A DNA stretch of 64,000 bases from an uncultured Cytophagales bacterium (GCA_946547305.1 CAMNOX010000001.1:62001-126000), one strand, 5' to 3'. Positions 1 to 9,654 are shown, numbered from the stretch's first letter. Numbers and translations: made by a program. Notes: generated from the letters alone by a model not told the origin.

Positions 1-1
1 T

Positions 2-298
2 TTAGATGTTGGGGATATTAGGTTTAGAGTTTCTGGTGGGTCTGGTGGGCATAATGGTTTGAAAAGTATTGAAAATAATATTGGGAATTGTTATTGTAGG
101 TTGAGGATAGGGATAGGGAATAATTACAAATATGGCGAGCAGGGTGATTTTGTGTTGTCTGATTTTGGAAAAGAAGAACTGAATAAAGTGTTGTCTAATG
201 TTGAATGTGTATTGTCTTTGGTAGATATATTTGTAAAAATTAGTGATGTAGATGATCGTATAAAAAAAATAAATAACTTATTAAGTATCAGAGAGTGA
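2..298 (+). CDS. pth: Peptidyl-tRNA hydrolase, C-terminal part (5' end outside window)
   Basis: The reading frame is open from base 2 and encodes the C-terminal half of peptidyl-tRNA hydrolase, which releases the peptide from peptidyl-tRNAs that drop off the ribosome. The segment GGSGGHNGLKSI followed by RLRIGIG is the family signature in the substrate-binding cleft; the catalytic His and Asn of the N-terminal half lie outside the window. The stop codon TGA lies inside the acceptor stem of the following tRNA-Val, so the two genes overlap by six bases. The family assignment is firm; the true start is not visible. Confidence 0.93.
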   Translation, partial: LDVGDIRFRVSGGSGGHNGLKSIENNIGNCYCRLRIGIGNNYKYGEQGDFVLSDFGKEELNKVLSNVECVLSLVDIFVKISDVDDRIKKINNLLSIRE

Positions 299-365
299 TT
301 AGCTCAGTTGGTAGAGTGTTTCCTTGACGTGGAAAAGGTCAGTGGTTCGAGCCCACTATTACTCA
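293..365 (+). tRNA. tRNA-Val (anticodon GAC)
   Basis: A complete cloverleaf is visible. The acceptor stem GAGTGAT pairs with ATTACTC, with one G-T wobble. The D stem is GCTC/GAGT, the anticodon stem TTTCC/GGAAA with loop TTGACGT, and the T stem AGTGG/CCACT with loop TTCGAGC. Anticodon GAC reads valine codons. The discriminator base is A and no CCA is encoded. The 5' acceptor strand contains the stop codon of pth. Confidence 0.93.
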
Positions 366-402
366 CTTGGTTTTTATTGTTGAGGGTTGGGGTTTATAAT
401 TT

Positions 403-1317
403 ATGTCAGACAAATATCTTATTGTTGTACTAGGACCAACTGCTAGTGGTAAGACGGCATTAGGTATTGAGTTGGCTAAATATTATAAAACAGATGTGGT
501 TTCTGCTGATTCTCGGCAGGTTTATAAAGGTTTGAATATTGGTACAGCTCAGCCTACATATCAAGAACGTTTAATGGTTAGGCATCATTTAGTTGATTTT
601 GTTGATTTGGATAAGGTATATACAGTTGCTGATTATGAAAAGGATAGTTTAATTATAATTAATTCATTGTTTAAAGAAGTTGATATTGTGGTTATGGTCG
701 GTGGTACTGGACTTTATATACGTTCTGTTTGTAGTGGACTAGATAAGATCCCAAGTATCAAGGGCGATGTAAATACTGAGGTTGATTTGATGTACACTAA
801 ATATGGTTTGGCATATTGTGTTAATGAGCTGAAAAAATTGGATAAATATTGTCATGATTATATTGATTTAAAAAATAAAAACAGAGTTATTAGGGCCTTA
901 AAGGTTATAAAATCCACTGGTCATCCGATATATACTTTTTTTAATAAAACGGTTAAGGAAAGAGATTTTAAGAAGATTTATATTGGATTGAATTTAGATA
1001 AACAAGTTCTGTTAGATAGGATTAATATTAGGACCAATAATATGATTAGTGCTGGACTGGTTGATGAAGCGATTAGATTTAAGAAGTATAGATATTTCAA
1101 TAGCCTTCAGACAATTGGTTATAAAGAGGTTTATGAAGAACTTGATAATGGTAATGGTATAAATTTAACCAGAATAGCAGATAAAATAAAGTTAAAGACT
1201 AGACAGTATGCAAAAAGACAGATGACTTGGTTTAGGAAGAATAAAGATATTATGTGGTTTAATACCGTTGGAGAGAATATTATTGAATCAATTAATAATA
1301 TGATTTGTTTTAAATAA
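403..1317 (+). CDS. miaA: tRNA dimethylallyltransferase
   Basis: MiaA transfers a dimethylallyl group to the exocyclic amine of A37 in tRNAs that read codons starting with U. The protein is 304 aa, the normal length. It shows the P-loop GPTASGKT at residues 11-18, the DSRQVY motif at 36-41 that contacts the target tRNA, and GGTGLY near residue 97. The C-terminal part has TRQYAKRQMTWFR, the usual tRNA-binding segment. The gene starts 38 bp after tRNA-Val and is followed after 8 bp by lspA, suggesting co-transcription. Assignment is firm. Confidence 0.96.
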   Translation: MSDKYLIVVLGPTASGKTALGIELAKYYKTDVVSADSRQVYKGLNIGTAQPTYQERLMVRHHLVDFVDLDKVYTVADYEKDSLIIINSLFKEVDIVVMVGGTGLYIRSVCSGLDKIPSIKGDVNTEVDLMYTKYGLAYCVNELKKLDKYCHDYIDLKNKNRVIRALKVIKSTGHPIYTFFNKTVKERDFKKIYIGLNLDKQVLLDRINIRTNNMISAGLVDEAIRFKKYRYFNSLQTIGYKEVYEELDNGNGINLTRIADKIKLKTRQYAKRQMTWFRKNKDIMWFNTVGENIIESINNMICFK

Positions 1318-1325
1318 GTCAACCT

Positions 1326-1793
1326 ATGATATTTCCTTGTATTTTTTTTGTGATATTTTTTGATCAAGTGACTAAATTTTTGGTTTATAGTAATCTTGAG
1401 TTGAATGGTATTTATAGCTTTGGGTGCCTTGGCAGTTTTTTCTCTATTTGTTACTTTATTAATTCTGGTTTGGCGTTTAGTTTATTTTCAGATTATAAGT
1501 ATATTGGGTTGTTTATTGTGTTTTCTAGGATTCTGTTACTTTTTTTGTTGGGAAGAAGTTTTTATAAGAAGAAGGAGGATGAAAGGAGTTGGATTGGTAC
1601 GGGATTTATTTGTGGTGGAGGGATATCTAATACAGTTGATTTATTTGTTCATAGAGGTGTTGTAGATATGTTTTATTGTGATCTTATAGGTATTTCTGGA
1701 TTAGATTTTTTTTATAATATTTCGTTTAATTTGGCGGATATATTTATATTAGTAGGTATTTTGTATTGTTTTATTGTTAACCGTAAGTTATGA
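1326..1793 (+). CDS. lspA: Lipoprotein signal peptidase (signal peptidase II)
   Basis: A 155-aa membrane protein with about four hydrophobic segments. It carries the LspA signatures DQVTK near the N-terminus, GVVDM, and FNLAD; the Asp residues in the last two correspond to the catalytic pair of this aspartic peptidase. LspA cleaves prolipoproteins just before the lipidated Cys. The usual N-x-x-D-R segment reads NTVDL here, so the conserved Arg is replaced by Leu. It lies 8 bp after miaA. Its presence shows that a lipoprotein pathway exists, which matters for the many Cys-rich exported proteins in this window. Confidence 0.92.
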   Translation: MIFPCIFFVIFFDQVTKFLVYSNLELNGIYSFGCLGSFFSICYFINSGLAFSLFSDYKYIGLFIVFSRILLLFLLGRSFYKKKEDERSWIGTGFICGGGISNTVDLFVHRGVVDMFYCDLIGISGLDFFYNISFNLADIFILVGILYCFIVNRKL

Positions 1794-1853
1794 TGTGGAT
1801 GTAAAAAATTATGATTATGATATTATTTGTGTATTTAATTTAACTAAAATATT

Positions 1854-3686
1854 ATGATTGGTAAAATTAGGCGATATCCTAAAATTGTTTTGGGTATTTT
1901 TTCTTTTTGTTGTTTTATGTTTGTTGGTGAGTATTTTATTAGATTGCTTTTTGTAAGAACACGGAAAGTAAGCTCGAATATGCCAGATATTGTGAGAGTT
2001 TTAGGTAAAGAATTGACTTTTGATGATTATAAAAAAAAAATTGATGCTTGGGGAGATACTTATGGTAGTTTTTATGAAAAATATAAAATAGAAAGGTCTT
2101 CTAGGTTGTTTAGGTCTGTTGCAAATAATCATGTAGTTAATGAGTTTATTGAAGATGTGATATTCTCTAAATTAGCTGAAAATTTATCTATTAAAATAGG
2201 TGCTGAGGAGAAAAATGATGTCTTATTTGGTGAGAATATTGATGATTCGTTAAAGAGAAGTTTTGTTGATAGTGATGGTAGGTTTGATAGGTCTCAGTAT
2301 AATAACTTTATTCAAATGCTTGCGAATAATGTTAGGTTGAGGATGTATTGGGACAGCCATGTTGCTTTGATAATGAAAAATAGAATGAATAATAAGGTAA
2401 AAGATATATTGGATAGTATGTCATTTACTAATTTATTGGAAATAAAGCGAAAGTTTGTTGAGAAAAATAGTAGTTATGATGTATCTGGTGTTTTTTCTTA
2501 TATTAAGCCTGAAGCTATCGATTATTCTAAATATGGCAATGAGATTAAAAAATATTACAAAGAGAATAAGGATTTATTTAAAAATGATGAAGTATTTAAG
2601 GTAAAGTATTTTATAAATAAATTTGATGTAAATAATGATGTTAAGAAATATAATTTGTCGAATTTAAGTAGTTTAATTGATAAATTTTCTGTTAGTGACA
2701 ATCCTGTTGAGATTGCAAAGGCTAGGAGTGATAGTGATGTTAATGTTAAGTCTGGCGATTATTCGAAATCTTTTTTTATAGAGGAACTTCCAAAGTGTTT
2801 TAATAGTAATAATAGCTTTTTAGGCTCTGTCGTTGTTGACTTTCCTGATAGTGCTGGTGGACTTATAAAGATATATAGGATTGTGAATATATTTAAGGCT
2901 AATGGAAGGTTGAGATATGATGTGGTGGCAATGTATAAAAAGTTGTTGATTGATGAGTATACGAGTAATTCTTTGTATAGAGGTGTTGTAGAAAGGTTGA
3001 AAAATGTTAATAATCTTGATGAGTTTGCGGAATTTGCAAATGAGTGCGGTTATAAATTGTCTGAATTAGATGTTAATTTGAAAACTGCTGATGTGAAGAA
3101 TTTTGAAAATATTGATGTTTTGAAGAAAGAATTATATAAAGTTGGTGGTAAAAAAAAGGAGTGTGTTTTGCCTGTGATTATGAATAAAAATGGTGTTTTT
3201 GTTGGTTATCTATGTAAATATGTAGCTAAAGGTTCATTAAAAACCTTGGATGATGTAATTACGACTGTAAGGCGAAGGATTAGGAAGAATATTGAAAAAA
3301 ATAGAGCTAATAAAGAAATTACTGATAATGCTGTATATAAAAAATCTATTAGCGATTTAAAGAAAGTTAAGGATTTTATGTCGTTTTCGTTTAATGGTGT
3401 GAATATGGAGAATATTGAAAAGAAAGCTGGTAGGGATAAGTCGTTGGTTAGAGATATAATAAAGCATTCAGTGTTATTGAATGGGGAGACTAGTTTTTTT
3501 AAATTTGGTGATACGATTATAAAGATTAATGTAAAGAATCTTTTTGATAATAATTTTAATTCAGATTTATTTAAAGAATTTATTAATAAAAGTAGGACTA
3601 GAAGTAATAGGACAGATTCTTACGTGAAAATTTTTGAAGATATGTATAGTGTAGATAAGCTTGAGTACGCATATAGTTTGTTGTGA
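1854..3686 (+). CDS. PpiD-like membrane-anchored periplasmic folding protein
   Basis: A 610-aa protein with a short basic N-terminus (MIGKIRRYPKIVLG), one membrane anchor at about residues 11-33, and a long Lys/Asp-rich periplasmic part. This layout and the SurA/PpiD-type helical N-domain with its F-x-x-Y-K pattern (residues 50-180) are typical of Bacteroidota PpiD, which assists folding of exported proteins. I could not identify a clear active parvulin domain in the middle, so peptidyl-prolyl isomerase activity is doubtful. It lies downstream of lspA on the same strand. Family call moderate; chaperone role inferred. Confidence 0.6.
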   Translation: MIGKIRRYPKIVLGIFSFCCFMFVGEYFIRLLFVRTRKVSSNMPDIVRVLGKELTFDDYKKKIDAWGDTYGSFYEKYKIERSSRLFRSVANNHVVNEFIEDVIFSKLAENLSIKIGAEEKNDVLFGENIDDSLKRSFVDSDGRFDRSQYNNFIQMLANNVRLRMYWDSHVALIMKNRMNNKVKDILDSMSFTNLLEIKRKFVEKNSSYDVSGVFSYIKPEAIDYSKYGNEIKKYYKENKDLFKNDEVFKVKYFINKFDVNNDVKKYNLSNLSSLIDKFSVSDNPVEIAKARSDSDVNVKSGDYSKSFFIEELPKCFNSNNSFLGSVVVDFPDSAGGLIKIYRIVNIFKANGRLRYDVVAMYKKLLIDEYTSNSLYRGVVERLKNVNNLDEFAEFANECGYKLSELDVNLKTADVKNFENIDVLKKELYKVGGKKKECVLPVIMNKNGVFVGYLCKYVAKGSLKTLDDVITTVRRRIRKNIEKNRANKEITDNAVYKKSISDLKKVKDFMSFSFNGVNMENIEKKAGRDKSLVRDIIKHSVLLNGETSFFKFGDTIIKINVKNLFDNNFNSDLFKEFINKSRTRSNRTDSYVKIFEDMYSVDKLEYAYSLL

Positions 3687-3727
3687 TTTTACTTTTATTC
3701 TCATATTTTTATAATTGGTTTGTCTAT

Positions 3728-4774
3728 TTAATAGGCTAGGTTTATTTTTTTGTTTTTTATAATCTTATCTGCATTTTTGTAATCGCTTATAGCAATGTAT
3801 AGATTTATTAGTCGTTTTGTTATTTCTATATTTTTGGGGTCCATTTTTAATATTTTATTGCATATTTTGATATTTTTATTTATCAGAGACATTAGCATAT
3901 TATTTTCGCATGAATTATTTTGAGCTAATACTGCGTATTTGTATATGACATCGCTGAAGAATATCAGTTGGTCTAGTTTTTTTAGTTTTAGTTTGTCTAA
4001 TAATTCATATGATTCTTTATATAATTTGTTGAAATATTTAATTGCAGCATTTTGGAAGTTATAAATTTCTTTATCTTTGCTTAAGATGTCTTCTGTGTTT
4101 ATATTGTGTTTGTTTTTTAGTGTTGATAGTATTTCGAGTAGTTGAATATTACAGCTGTTTTTCCCAAATTCAGATTTTATAATTTCCTTTGTTTGGTCAA
4201 AATTCTTTTTTACCATGTATATTTCTATGAGATTGATGTTAATTCTGTTTAAAATATTTTTATCTTCTGTTGATTCTTTGCAGGCATTATATATACGTAT
4301 GCTTTCATCATATTTTTTCTCTAGCTGTTTTGCAAAAGCTATTTTAAGGTCTATTTCTATGTCATTAAAGAATTTTTTTGCTGTGTAGAATGATTTTATT
4401 GCCTTGTCATATTTTTTAATTTTTAGGTACTCGCATCCACGTTCTAGAAATAGGTTATAGATAAATATGAATTCATTTAGTGCATATATTTTGTACTTTT
4501 TATTCTTGTTAAATGATATTGCATTTGTTAGCTTTGATTTCATTTCTTCAACGAGGATGTCTAGCTTGTTTGAAAGTAAGTTTAATAGTATAATTTTTTT
4601 GTATAGAATACCATAGTAGTACCAATATGCAGGTGTATTTTTTTTACATGTTTCGAATTGCTTTATTTTTTCAGGATAATTGTCGAAATTTACATCTTTA
4701 ACTATACTGTGATACTTTACTGATGGGTTTATGCTAGGCAGTTGTAAGAAGAAAATGAACGTTAGTTTTTTCAT
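3728..4774 (-). CDS. Exported TPR-like protein, unknown function
   Basis: No family is recognised with certainty. The protein begins with a short hydrophobic signal ([14 protein letters not shown]) and is then almost entirely alpha-helical with TPR-like stretches (for example [20 protein letters not shown] and [15 protein letters not shown]). I chose the ATG at 4774 because it overlaps the clpX stop as ATGA, a usual translational-coupling arrangement, and gives a better signal peptide; an ATG at 4786 would add four residues. It is the last gene of a clpP-clpX-TPR unit. TPR proteins normally mediate protein contacts; no enzymatic motif is visible. Confidence 0.65.
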   Translation of the reverse strand: MKKLTFIFFLQLPSINPSVKYHSIVKDVNFDNYPEKIKQFETCKKNTPAYWYYYGILYKKIILLNLLSNKLDILVEEMKSKLTNAISFNKNKKYKIYALNEFIFIYNLFLERGCEYLKIKKYDKAIKSFYTAKKFFNDIEIDLKIAFAKQLEKKYDESIRIYNACKESTEDKNILNRININLIEIYMVKKNFDQTKEIIKSEFGKNSCNIQLLEILSTLKNKHNINTEDILSKDKEIYNFQNAAIKYFNKLYKESYELLDKLKLKKLDQLIFFSDVIYKYAVLAQNNSCENNMLMSLINKNIKICNKILKMDPKNIEITKRLINLYIAISDYKNADKIIKNKKINLAY

Positions 4775-6003
4775 AATTTTTTGCATATATTACCTTCATG
4801 TTTCATCAATATCTTTTTTACAAATTCTTCGTCAATATTTATTTCATCTGTACGTTTATTGGATGCAGTATTGTACATTAGGTCCATAAATATTTTTTCG
4901 CATATTGATCTAAGCCCTCTTGCGCCTGTTTTTAGTTTTATGGCATTATCGGCTATTATATCTAGTGCATTGTCGGTGATATTTAATGTTGTACCGTACA
5001 AAGAAAATAGTTTCTGATATTGTTTTATGATTGAGTTTTTAGGTTCTTTTAATATTTTTATTAGTGATTCTTTATCTATTTTGTCTAGAACTCCTATAAT
5101 TGGAAGTCTACCTATTAGTTCTGGTATTATTCCATATTTCCTTAGGTCTTCTACTGCTACATTTTTTAATAGAGAATATCTAGTATCTTTATCATTTACA
5201 TCATATTTATTATTATTAAACCCGAGAGTTGTGCGTTTTTCTCTTTCTTCTACGTATTTTTCTAACCCTTCAAATGATCCTCCGCAGATAAATAATATTT
5301 TTGATGTGTCAACTTGTACGTATTTTTGTTCTGGATTTCTTCGTCCTATATCTGGGGATACATTTACAATAGTTCCTTCAAGTAATTTTAATAGTGCTTG
5401 TTGAACACCTTCTCCGCTTACATCTCTAGTTATAGATACATTTTCGCCTTTCCTTGATATTTTATCTATTTCGTCAATATAAACAATGCCCTTTTGAGCT
5501 AGTTTTATGTTATTTTTCGCTACTTGTAGCAGTCTAGTTATTACTGACTCAACATCCTCACCAACATAACCAGCTTCTGTTAGTGAAGTGGCATCGGCAA
5601 TACAGAAAGGTACATTTAATATCTTTGCTAATATTCTTGCTATATATGTTTTTCCACTTCCTGTATCTCCTATTAGCAGTATATTGGATTTTTCTATAAC
5701 TACGTCTTCATCTTTGTTGTCTTGGTTGATTATTAAATAGTGATTATAGACCCCAACAGATAAAATTTTTTTTATTTCATTCAATCCAATTATATATTCG
5801 TCTAGGAAGTTTTTTATTTCTTCTGGTGATTTTAGTTTTACTGGGGTATTTTCTTCAATGTTATTTTCTAGAGAGTTGGTACCTATAAGTGATAGTGCTT
5901 CTTCGACGCATTCACTACAAATGTCTACAATATTACCTCTAATTCTAGTTTTTATTACTTCTACATTTTCTTTTTTGCAGAATGAGCAGATTCCTGTATT
6001 CAT
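4771..6003 (-). CDS. clpX: ATP-dependent Clp protease ATP-binding subunit ClpX
   Basis: ClpX unfolds tagged substrates and feeds them to ClpP. The 410-aa protein has the N-terminal C4 zinc finger (Cys6, Cys9, Cys29, Cys32), Walker A GDTGSGKT at residues 112-119, Walker B with DEID at 177-180, and the AAA+ and C-terminal domains characteristic of the family. The ClpP-docking loop reads LGF (in RTTLGFNNN) where IGF is usual, a conservative change. The gene starts 2 bp after clpP, a tight operon. Assignment is firm. Confidence 0.97.
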   Translation of the reverse strand: MNTGICSFCKKENVEVIKTRIRGNIVDICSECVEEALSLIGTNSLENNIEENTPVKLKSPEEIKNFLDEYIIGLNEIKKILSVGVYNHYLIINQDNKDEDVVIEKSNILLIGDTGSGKTYIARILAKILNVPFCIADATSLTEAGYVGEDVESVITRLLQVAKNNIKLAQKGIVYIDEIDKISRKGENVSITRDVSGEGVQQALLKLLEGTIVNVSPDIGRRNPEQKYVQVDTSKILFICGGSFEGLEKYVEEREKRTTLGFNNNKYDVNDKDTRYSLLKNVAVEDLRKYGIIPELIGRLPIIGVLDKIDKESLIKILKEPKNSIIKQYQKLFSLYGTTLNITDNALDIIADNAIKLKTGARGLRSICEKIFMDLMYNTASNKRTDEINIDEEFVKKILMKHEGNICKKL

Positions 6004-6005
6004 AA

Positions 6006-6683
6006 TTATTTCTTTTTACTTTCAAATATGTCGTCTATTATTCCATATTCTTTTGCTTCTTGTGTATTCATCCAGTAATCTCTATTAGAGTCACGTTCTA
6101 TCTCTGTTACTGATTTTCCTGTACAATCTGCTAATATTTTATTTACTTCTTTTTTCATTTCCATCAGTTGATTAAACGATTTTTCTATATCAGAAGCTTT
6201 CCCACTAGCTCCACCTGATGGCTGGTGTATCATTATTCTGCTGTGTTTTAATGCAAATCTTTTACCTTTTTGTCCACCTGCTAGTAAAATTGCAGCCATA
6301 GACGCACCTAATCCTGTACAAACTGTTATTATTTCTGGTTTTACAAATTGCATGGTATCATAAATACTTAGGCCTGAATATATCTCTCCACCTGGGCTAT
6401 TTATGTATAGAGATATATGGCTTGTATTATCTACTGATTCAAGAAATAGAAGCTGTGCAACGATGATATTTGCTATGTCTGCGTTTACTTCTGTACCAAG
6501 GAATATAATTCTGTCCATTATCAATCTTGAAAATACGTCAACTTCTCTAAAATGTGTTTTCCTCTCTTCAATGACTGTACTAGTTGACATATTTATCGAT
6601 CTATTATATTTTTCTAAACTATAATCACTTACTTTTTTGTCAAGTTTTGCATATTTTTTGAACTCTTTATATATGTCGCTCAT
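6006..6683 (-). CDS. clpP: ATP-dependent Clp protease proteolytic subunit
   Basis: The serine-protease barrel subunit partnering ClpX. At 225 aa it has the full catalytic triad: Ser128 in GLGASMAA, His153 in MIHQPSGG and Asp202 in SNRDYWM. The N-terminal extension before the conserved core is about 45 residues and probably contains a short propeptide. It is the first gene of the minus-strand clpP-clpX-TPR unit, and a ClpA-like partner is encoded near 22.6 kb. Assignment is firm. Confidence 0.97.
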   Translation of the reverse strand: MSDIYKEFKKYAKLDKKVSDYSLEKYNRSINMSTSTVIEERKTHFREVDVFSRLIMDRIIFLGTEVNADIANIIVAQLLFLESVDNTSHISLYINSPGGEIYSGLSIYDTMQFVKPEIITVCTGLGASMAAILLAGGQKGKRFALKHSRIMIHQPSGGASGKASDIEKSFNQLMEMKKEVNKILADCTGKSVTEIERDSNRDYWMNTQEAKEYGIIDDIFESKKK

Positions 6684-6753
6684 ATTTATTAGTTAAGATT
6701 TTATTTTTATTTAATTATATTTTATGTTAAGAGAGTAGGATCTAGAATATTAG

Positions 6754-7092
6754 ATGGTAAGATATAGGATTAAAAGAAGTGAATTTATTGGATTTATTGT
6801 TGATTGTGATTCTGTAGATTGTATGAATAGTATAATCAATGATTATAAACGTAAGTATCGTGACGCAAGACATATATGTTATTCGGTTATTTTAGGCGAT
6901 AATGAGATATTTGGCAACGATGGTGAACCGTACGGAACTTCTGGTATAGCGATGTTGAACGAGTTGAAAAAGAGAGATATAAAGAATAAATTGGTTATAA
7001 TTGTTAGGTATTTTGGAGGTATAAAGTTGGGAAGATCCTTGTTGAGAGAGACATATTGCAATGTTACTAAGAGTATTTTGGATAAAATTTAA
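6754..7092 (+). CDS. IMPACT/YigZ family protein, N-terminal domain only
   Basis: The protein has the core motifs of the IMPACT (UPF0029) domain: RSEFIG near the N-terminus, ARHICYSVILG, NDGEPYGTSG, and VRYFGGIKLGRSLLRE. Bacterial YigZ proteins are about 200 aa with a second C-terminal domain; this one ends after about 112 aa and so holds only the first. The eukaryotic relative regulates the translation kinase GCN2, while the bacterial role is unclear. It is divergent from clpP and precedes an unrelated minus-strand gene. It may be a shortened but working gene. Confidence 0.8.
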   Translation: MVRYRIKRSEFIGFIVDCDSVDCMNSIINDYKRKYRDARHICYSVILGDNEIFGNDGEPYGTSGIAMLNELKKRDIKNKLVIIVRYFGGIKLGRSLLRETYCNVTKSILDKI

Positions 7093-7241
7093 GTATTGAG
7101 TGTTTATTTTAAAAGTTGCTATTAATAAGTTTTTGACGTGTCAATGTAGTAATATCTCGGATGTGTTTTATTTTGTGTTATATTTTAAACGTTTAGTTTT
7201 TATCAGAGTAAATTATTTTTGAGTTTGGAAGATTTATAGAT

Positions 7242-8087
7242 TTATTGACAACAACAAAAACCTGCATTACTTCCATTTTCTTCATTATTATTACCTTCTC
7301 TAACGCTATCTTTTATTTTTTCACCGCTACTTCCTCCACTTTTGCCTATTACTCCATTTATAATTATCATATCTTTGTAATCAGCTGGTTTTGGTTTATT
7401 TGGATCTTTATATTCATCTTTTATGCTAATATAATCTTTGCCTCCAATTCTATTTCCGTAGACTGTTTCAAAATATTTATCTAGATTATGTTCTTTAAAC
7501 CATCTATTTGTGCTATATGATAGTTTATGGTCCTCAAGATATTTAATTAATACATTTACTGAATCTTTATATTCGTCTTTTATTGAATAGATGTCTTTAA
7601 GAACTAAATTATCTTCTTGCCTATCCATAAAAACAATGTCACAGATGCTTGCGTCGGTTAAGTCATAACGAGGGAATTTGTCTGGAGTTTTTTTAAATTC
7701 TTCAACTGGGTCTGTTTTTATTTCAACATCAATACTTTTGTGTAATTTCATTGTGTGTATTGCCTTATCTTTTAAAAAGTCTTCTAGGCTTACTTCATTT
7801 TCAATGAATTCTTTTAAATTGTTCATTTCTTTAAATCTATCTTCCCAAAAACCGCTTATAACTTTTTCTCTGAAATCTGCTAAGTATTTATCAGGTTCTT
7901 TGTTAAAACATTCGGCTATTGTCTTTTTTAAATTATCAAAGCTCTTATAATCTTTACTTTCTACATCAACAGAAAAAAGCACATCTGGACCAAAACTCCA
8001 CGGACCATCTATTTTAACATGTACTGTACACTCTTCACTGAAAGTACACAGACTGGCAAATAAATAAATGAATAATGTATACATCAA
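7242..8087 (-). CDS. Predicted secreted protein ending in a Cys cluster (CCCQ)
   Basis: Not a recognised family. The 281-aa protein starts with a hydrophobic signal (MMYTLFIYLFASLCTF) and is otherwise charged and helical, with a degenerate internal repeat around the phrase SIKDEYKD, seen twice (about residues 166-173 and 221-228). The C-terminus is a flexible Ser/Gly/Asn linker ending in AGFCCCQ. Many exported proteins in this window carry a comparable Cys cluster at the mature N-terminus; here it sits at the C-terminus and happens to fit the eukaryotic CaaX prenylation pattern. Function unknown; export inferred from the N-terminus. Confidence 0.7.
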   Translation of the reverse strand: MMYTLFIYLFASLCTFSEECTVHVKIDGPWSFGPDVLFSVDVESKDYKSFDNLKKTIAECFNKEPDKYLADFREKVISGFWEDRFKEMNNLKEFIENEVSLEDFLKDKAIHTMKLHKSIDVEIKTDPVEEFKKTPDKFPRYDLTDASICDIVFMDRQEDNLVLKDIYSIKDEYKDSVNVLIKYLEDHKLSYSTNRWFKEHNLDKYFETVYGNRIGGKDYISIKDEYKDPNKPKPADYKDMIIINGVIGKSGGSSGEKIKDSVREGNNNEENGSNAGFCCCQ

Positions 8088-8205
8088 TTATTATGTTACA
8101 AAATTATTTTGAAAATTGGAGTTGTTAATGTTTTTTAGTAACATTTTAGATGTTATTTGGGTGTATAACCTTTGAAATAGGTTAGAATATAGAAATTGAA
8201 ATGAT

Positions 8206-8976
8206 ATGAGTATAATTTTGAAATCGGAGGAGGAAATAAATTTAATAAAACAGTCTGGTGATATTTTGGTTAAGGCAATAAAGTTGGTTGGTGAGAATAT
8301 AAAACCAGGTGTTTCATTAATATATTTAGATAAAATTGCAGATGAGTTTATAAGAGATAACGGTGCTATTCCAGCTTGTAAGAACTATTATGGCTTTCCT
8401 GGGTCATTGTGTCTTTCAGTAAATGAGATGGTATTGCACGGAATTCCTAATTCTTATGAGTTGAAAGATGGTGATATTATATCAGTTGATTGTGTTGTAA
8501 ATTACAAGGGGTATTATAGCGATTGTACTTATACATATGGCGTTGGACCGATAAAAAAGGAAAATGCCTTATTGATAAATAGTACTAAAAATAGTTTATT
8601 AGAGGCAATTAATGTAGCAAAGGTTGGAAATACTTTGGGTGATATTGGTTATGCTATTGAGAGCTATATAAGGAAGGCTGGATATAAAATAGTTGATTCT
8701 TATTCTGGACATGGGATAGGGAAGAAGATGCACGAGGACCCGTTAGTGTTGAATTATGGTAAACCTAATAGTGGTTTTAAAATATGTAATGGTCTTGTGA
8801 TAGCTATTGAGCCTATAGTCGGAGCTACAACATCAAAGACTATATCATTGTCTGGTGGTTATGATATTATGATGGAAAATAGATGTATGTCTGCCCACTT
8901 CGAGGCTACAGTTGGATTTTATAATAATGAAACTATATTACTGACTGAATTTGAGAAATGTGCATTGAACTCATAG
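8206..8976 (+). CDS. map: Methionine aminopeptidase, type I
   Basis: Removes the initiator Met from new proteins. The 256-aa length is normal for type I. All five metal ligands of the pita-bread fold can be placed: Asp95, Asp106, His169 (in SGHGIGKKMHEDP), Glu202 and Glu233, with the substrate-binding His79. There is no N-terminal zinc-finger extension. It stands alone, with a minus-strand gene converging from the right. Assignment is firm. Confidence 0.96.
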   Translation: MSIILKSEEEINLIKQSGDILVKAIKLVGENIKPGVSLIYLDKIADEFIRDNGAIPACKNYYGFPGSLCLSVNEMVLHGIPNSYELKDGDIISVDCVVNYKGYYSDCTYTYGVGPIKKENALLINSTKNSLLEAINVAKVGNTLGDIGYAIESYIRKAGYKIVDSYSGHGIGKKMHEDPLVLNYGKPNSGFKICNGLVIAIEPIVGATTSKTISLSGGYDIMMENRCMSAHFEATVGFYNNETILLTEFEKCALNS

Positions 8977-8993
8977 TACATACACTCTAGTAT

Positions 8994-9503
8994 TTAGGCG
9001 AGTTCGCACTCCTTTTCTTTTACTTTTTCTTTTACCTTCTCTTTTTCTTTCGCTGTAATATTATTTAGAATTGTTTGATTTTTTATATAAATTTCATTTA
9101 ATTCTGCTAGTTTGTTCATCTTTACAAACTTAGGGAATATCAATCCTTTTTTGAACTCCGCTGAGGCAAATATATAATTTCGTCCAGGAATAAATTCATT
9201 ACGTTCATTTAGAGGTCCAAGGTGATAGTGACAATAATACATTTTACCATTGTGCACCTTCTTTTGTTGTACACTTAGGTAACTGTACTGTCCAGTTTTA
9301 TGGACTGTGACTATTTTCCCACTATTTTCTGATATAGGTCTTCCTACTTTTTTTTTTCTTGTGTCTTTGTTTTTTGCTTTTTGTGTCTCTTGCTTGTTTT
9401 TTATTGTTTTTTTTCTTGGTTTTACCTCAAAAAAACTAATATCATCGTCGTCTTCTTTGTAATCATTTTCGACATCCTTTTTTTTATTGAACTCCTTTGT
9501 CAT
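8994..9503 (-). CDS. Lys-rich protein with AT-hook-like GRP motif, possible DNA-binding or transposase-derived
   Basis: No firm family. The N-terminal 55 residues are Lys/Asp-rich and disordered and end in KKKVGRPISE, which resembles an AT-hook core (GRP flanked by basic residues). The middle (SYLSVQQKKVHNGKMYYCHY, then HLGPLNERNEFIPGRNY) resembles the N-terminal region of some Bacteroidota transposases, where a line about a linear grid of Y-x-Y-L-G and IPxR recurs, but the DDE catalytic domain is absent. The C-terminus is a KEKVKEKVKEKE run. A 19/21 inverted repeat lies just upstream, between this gene and the divergent helicase gene. Function uncertain. Confidence 0.5.
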   Translation of the reverse strand: MTKEFNKKKDVENDYKEDDDDISFFEVKPRKKTIKNKQETQKAKNKDTRKKKVGRPISENSGKIVTVHKTGQYSYLSVQQKKVHNGKMYYCHYHLGPLNERNEFIPGRNYIFASAEFKKGLIFPKFVKMNKLAELNEIYIKNQTILNNITAKEKEKVKEKVKEKECELA

Positions 9504-9524
9504 AGCTATTTATATCACATATAT

Positions 9525-9580
9525 AACATAATTTACCGTAAAAACAAAAAATTATGTATTTTTTTACAGTAAATTATGTT
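9525..9580. promoter_or_regulatory. Inverted repeat in a divergent promoter region
   Basis: Two 21-base arms (9525-9545 and 9560-9580) are reverse complements with only two mismatches, separated by 14 bases. The core is ACATAATTTAC, mirrored as GTAAATTATGT. The site lies between the start of the Lys-rich minus-strand gene and the start of the plus-strand DEAD-box gene, where no transcript ends, so a terminator is unlikely. An operator or regulatory hairpin in one leader is possible; the binding factor is unknown. Confidence 0.5.
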
Positions 9581-9654
9581 GTGTTCGTTTTTTACTTAAT
9601 AAAATATGTAAGCAACCTGTTTATGTTTATTTTATTTATTGTTATATTAATTAT

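Noticed and set aside
8994-9503. Complete insertion sequence
   Set aside because: Only a transposase-like N-terminal pattern is present; no DDE catalytic region and no terminal repeats enclosing the gene were found.
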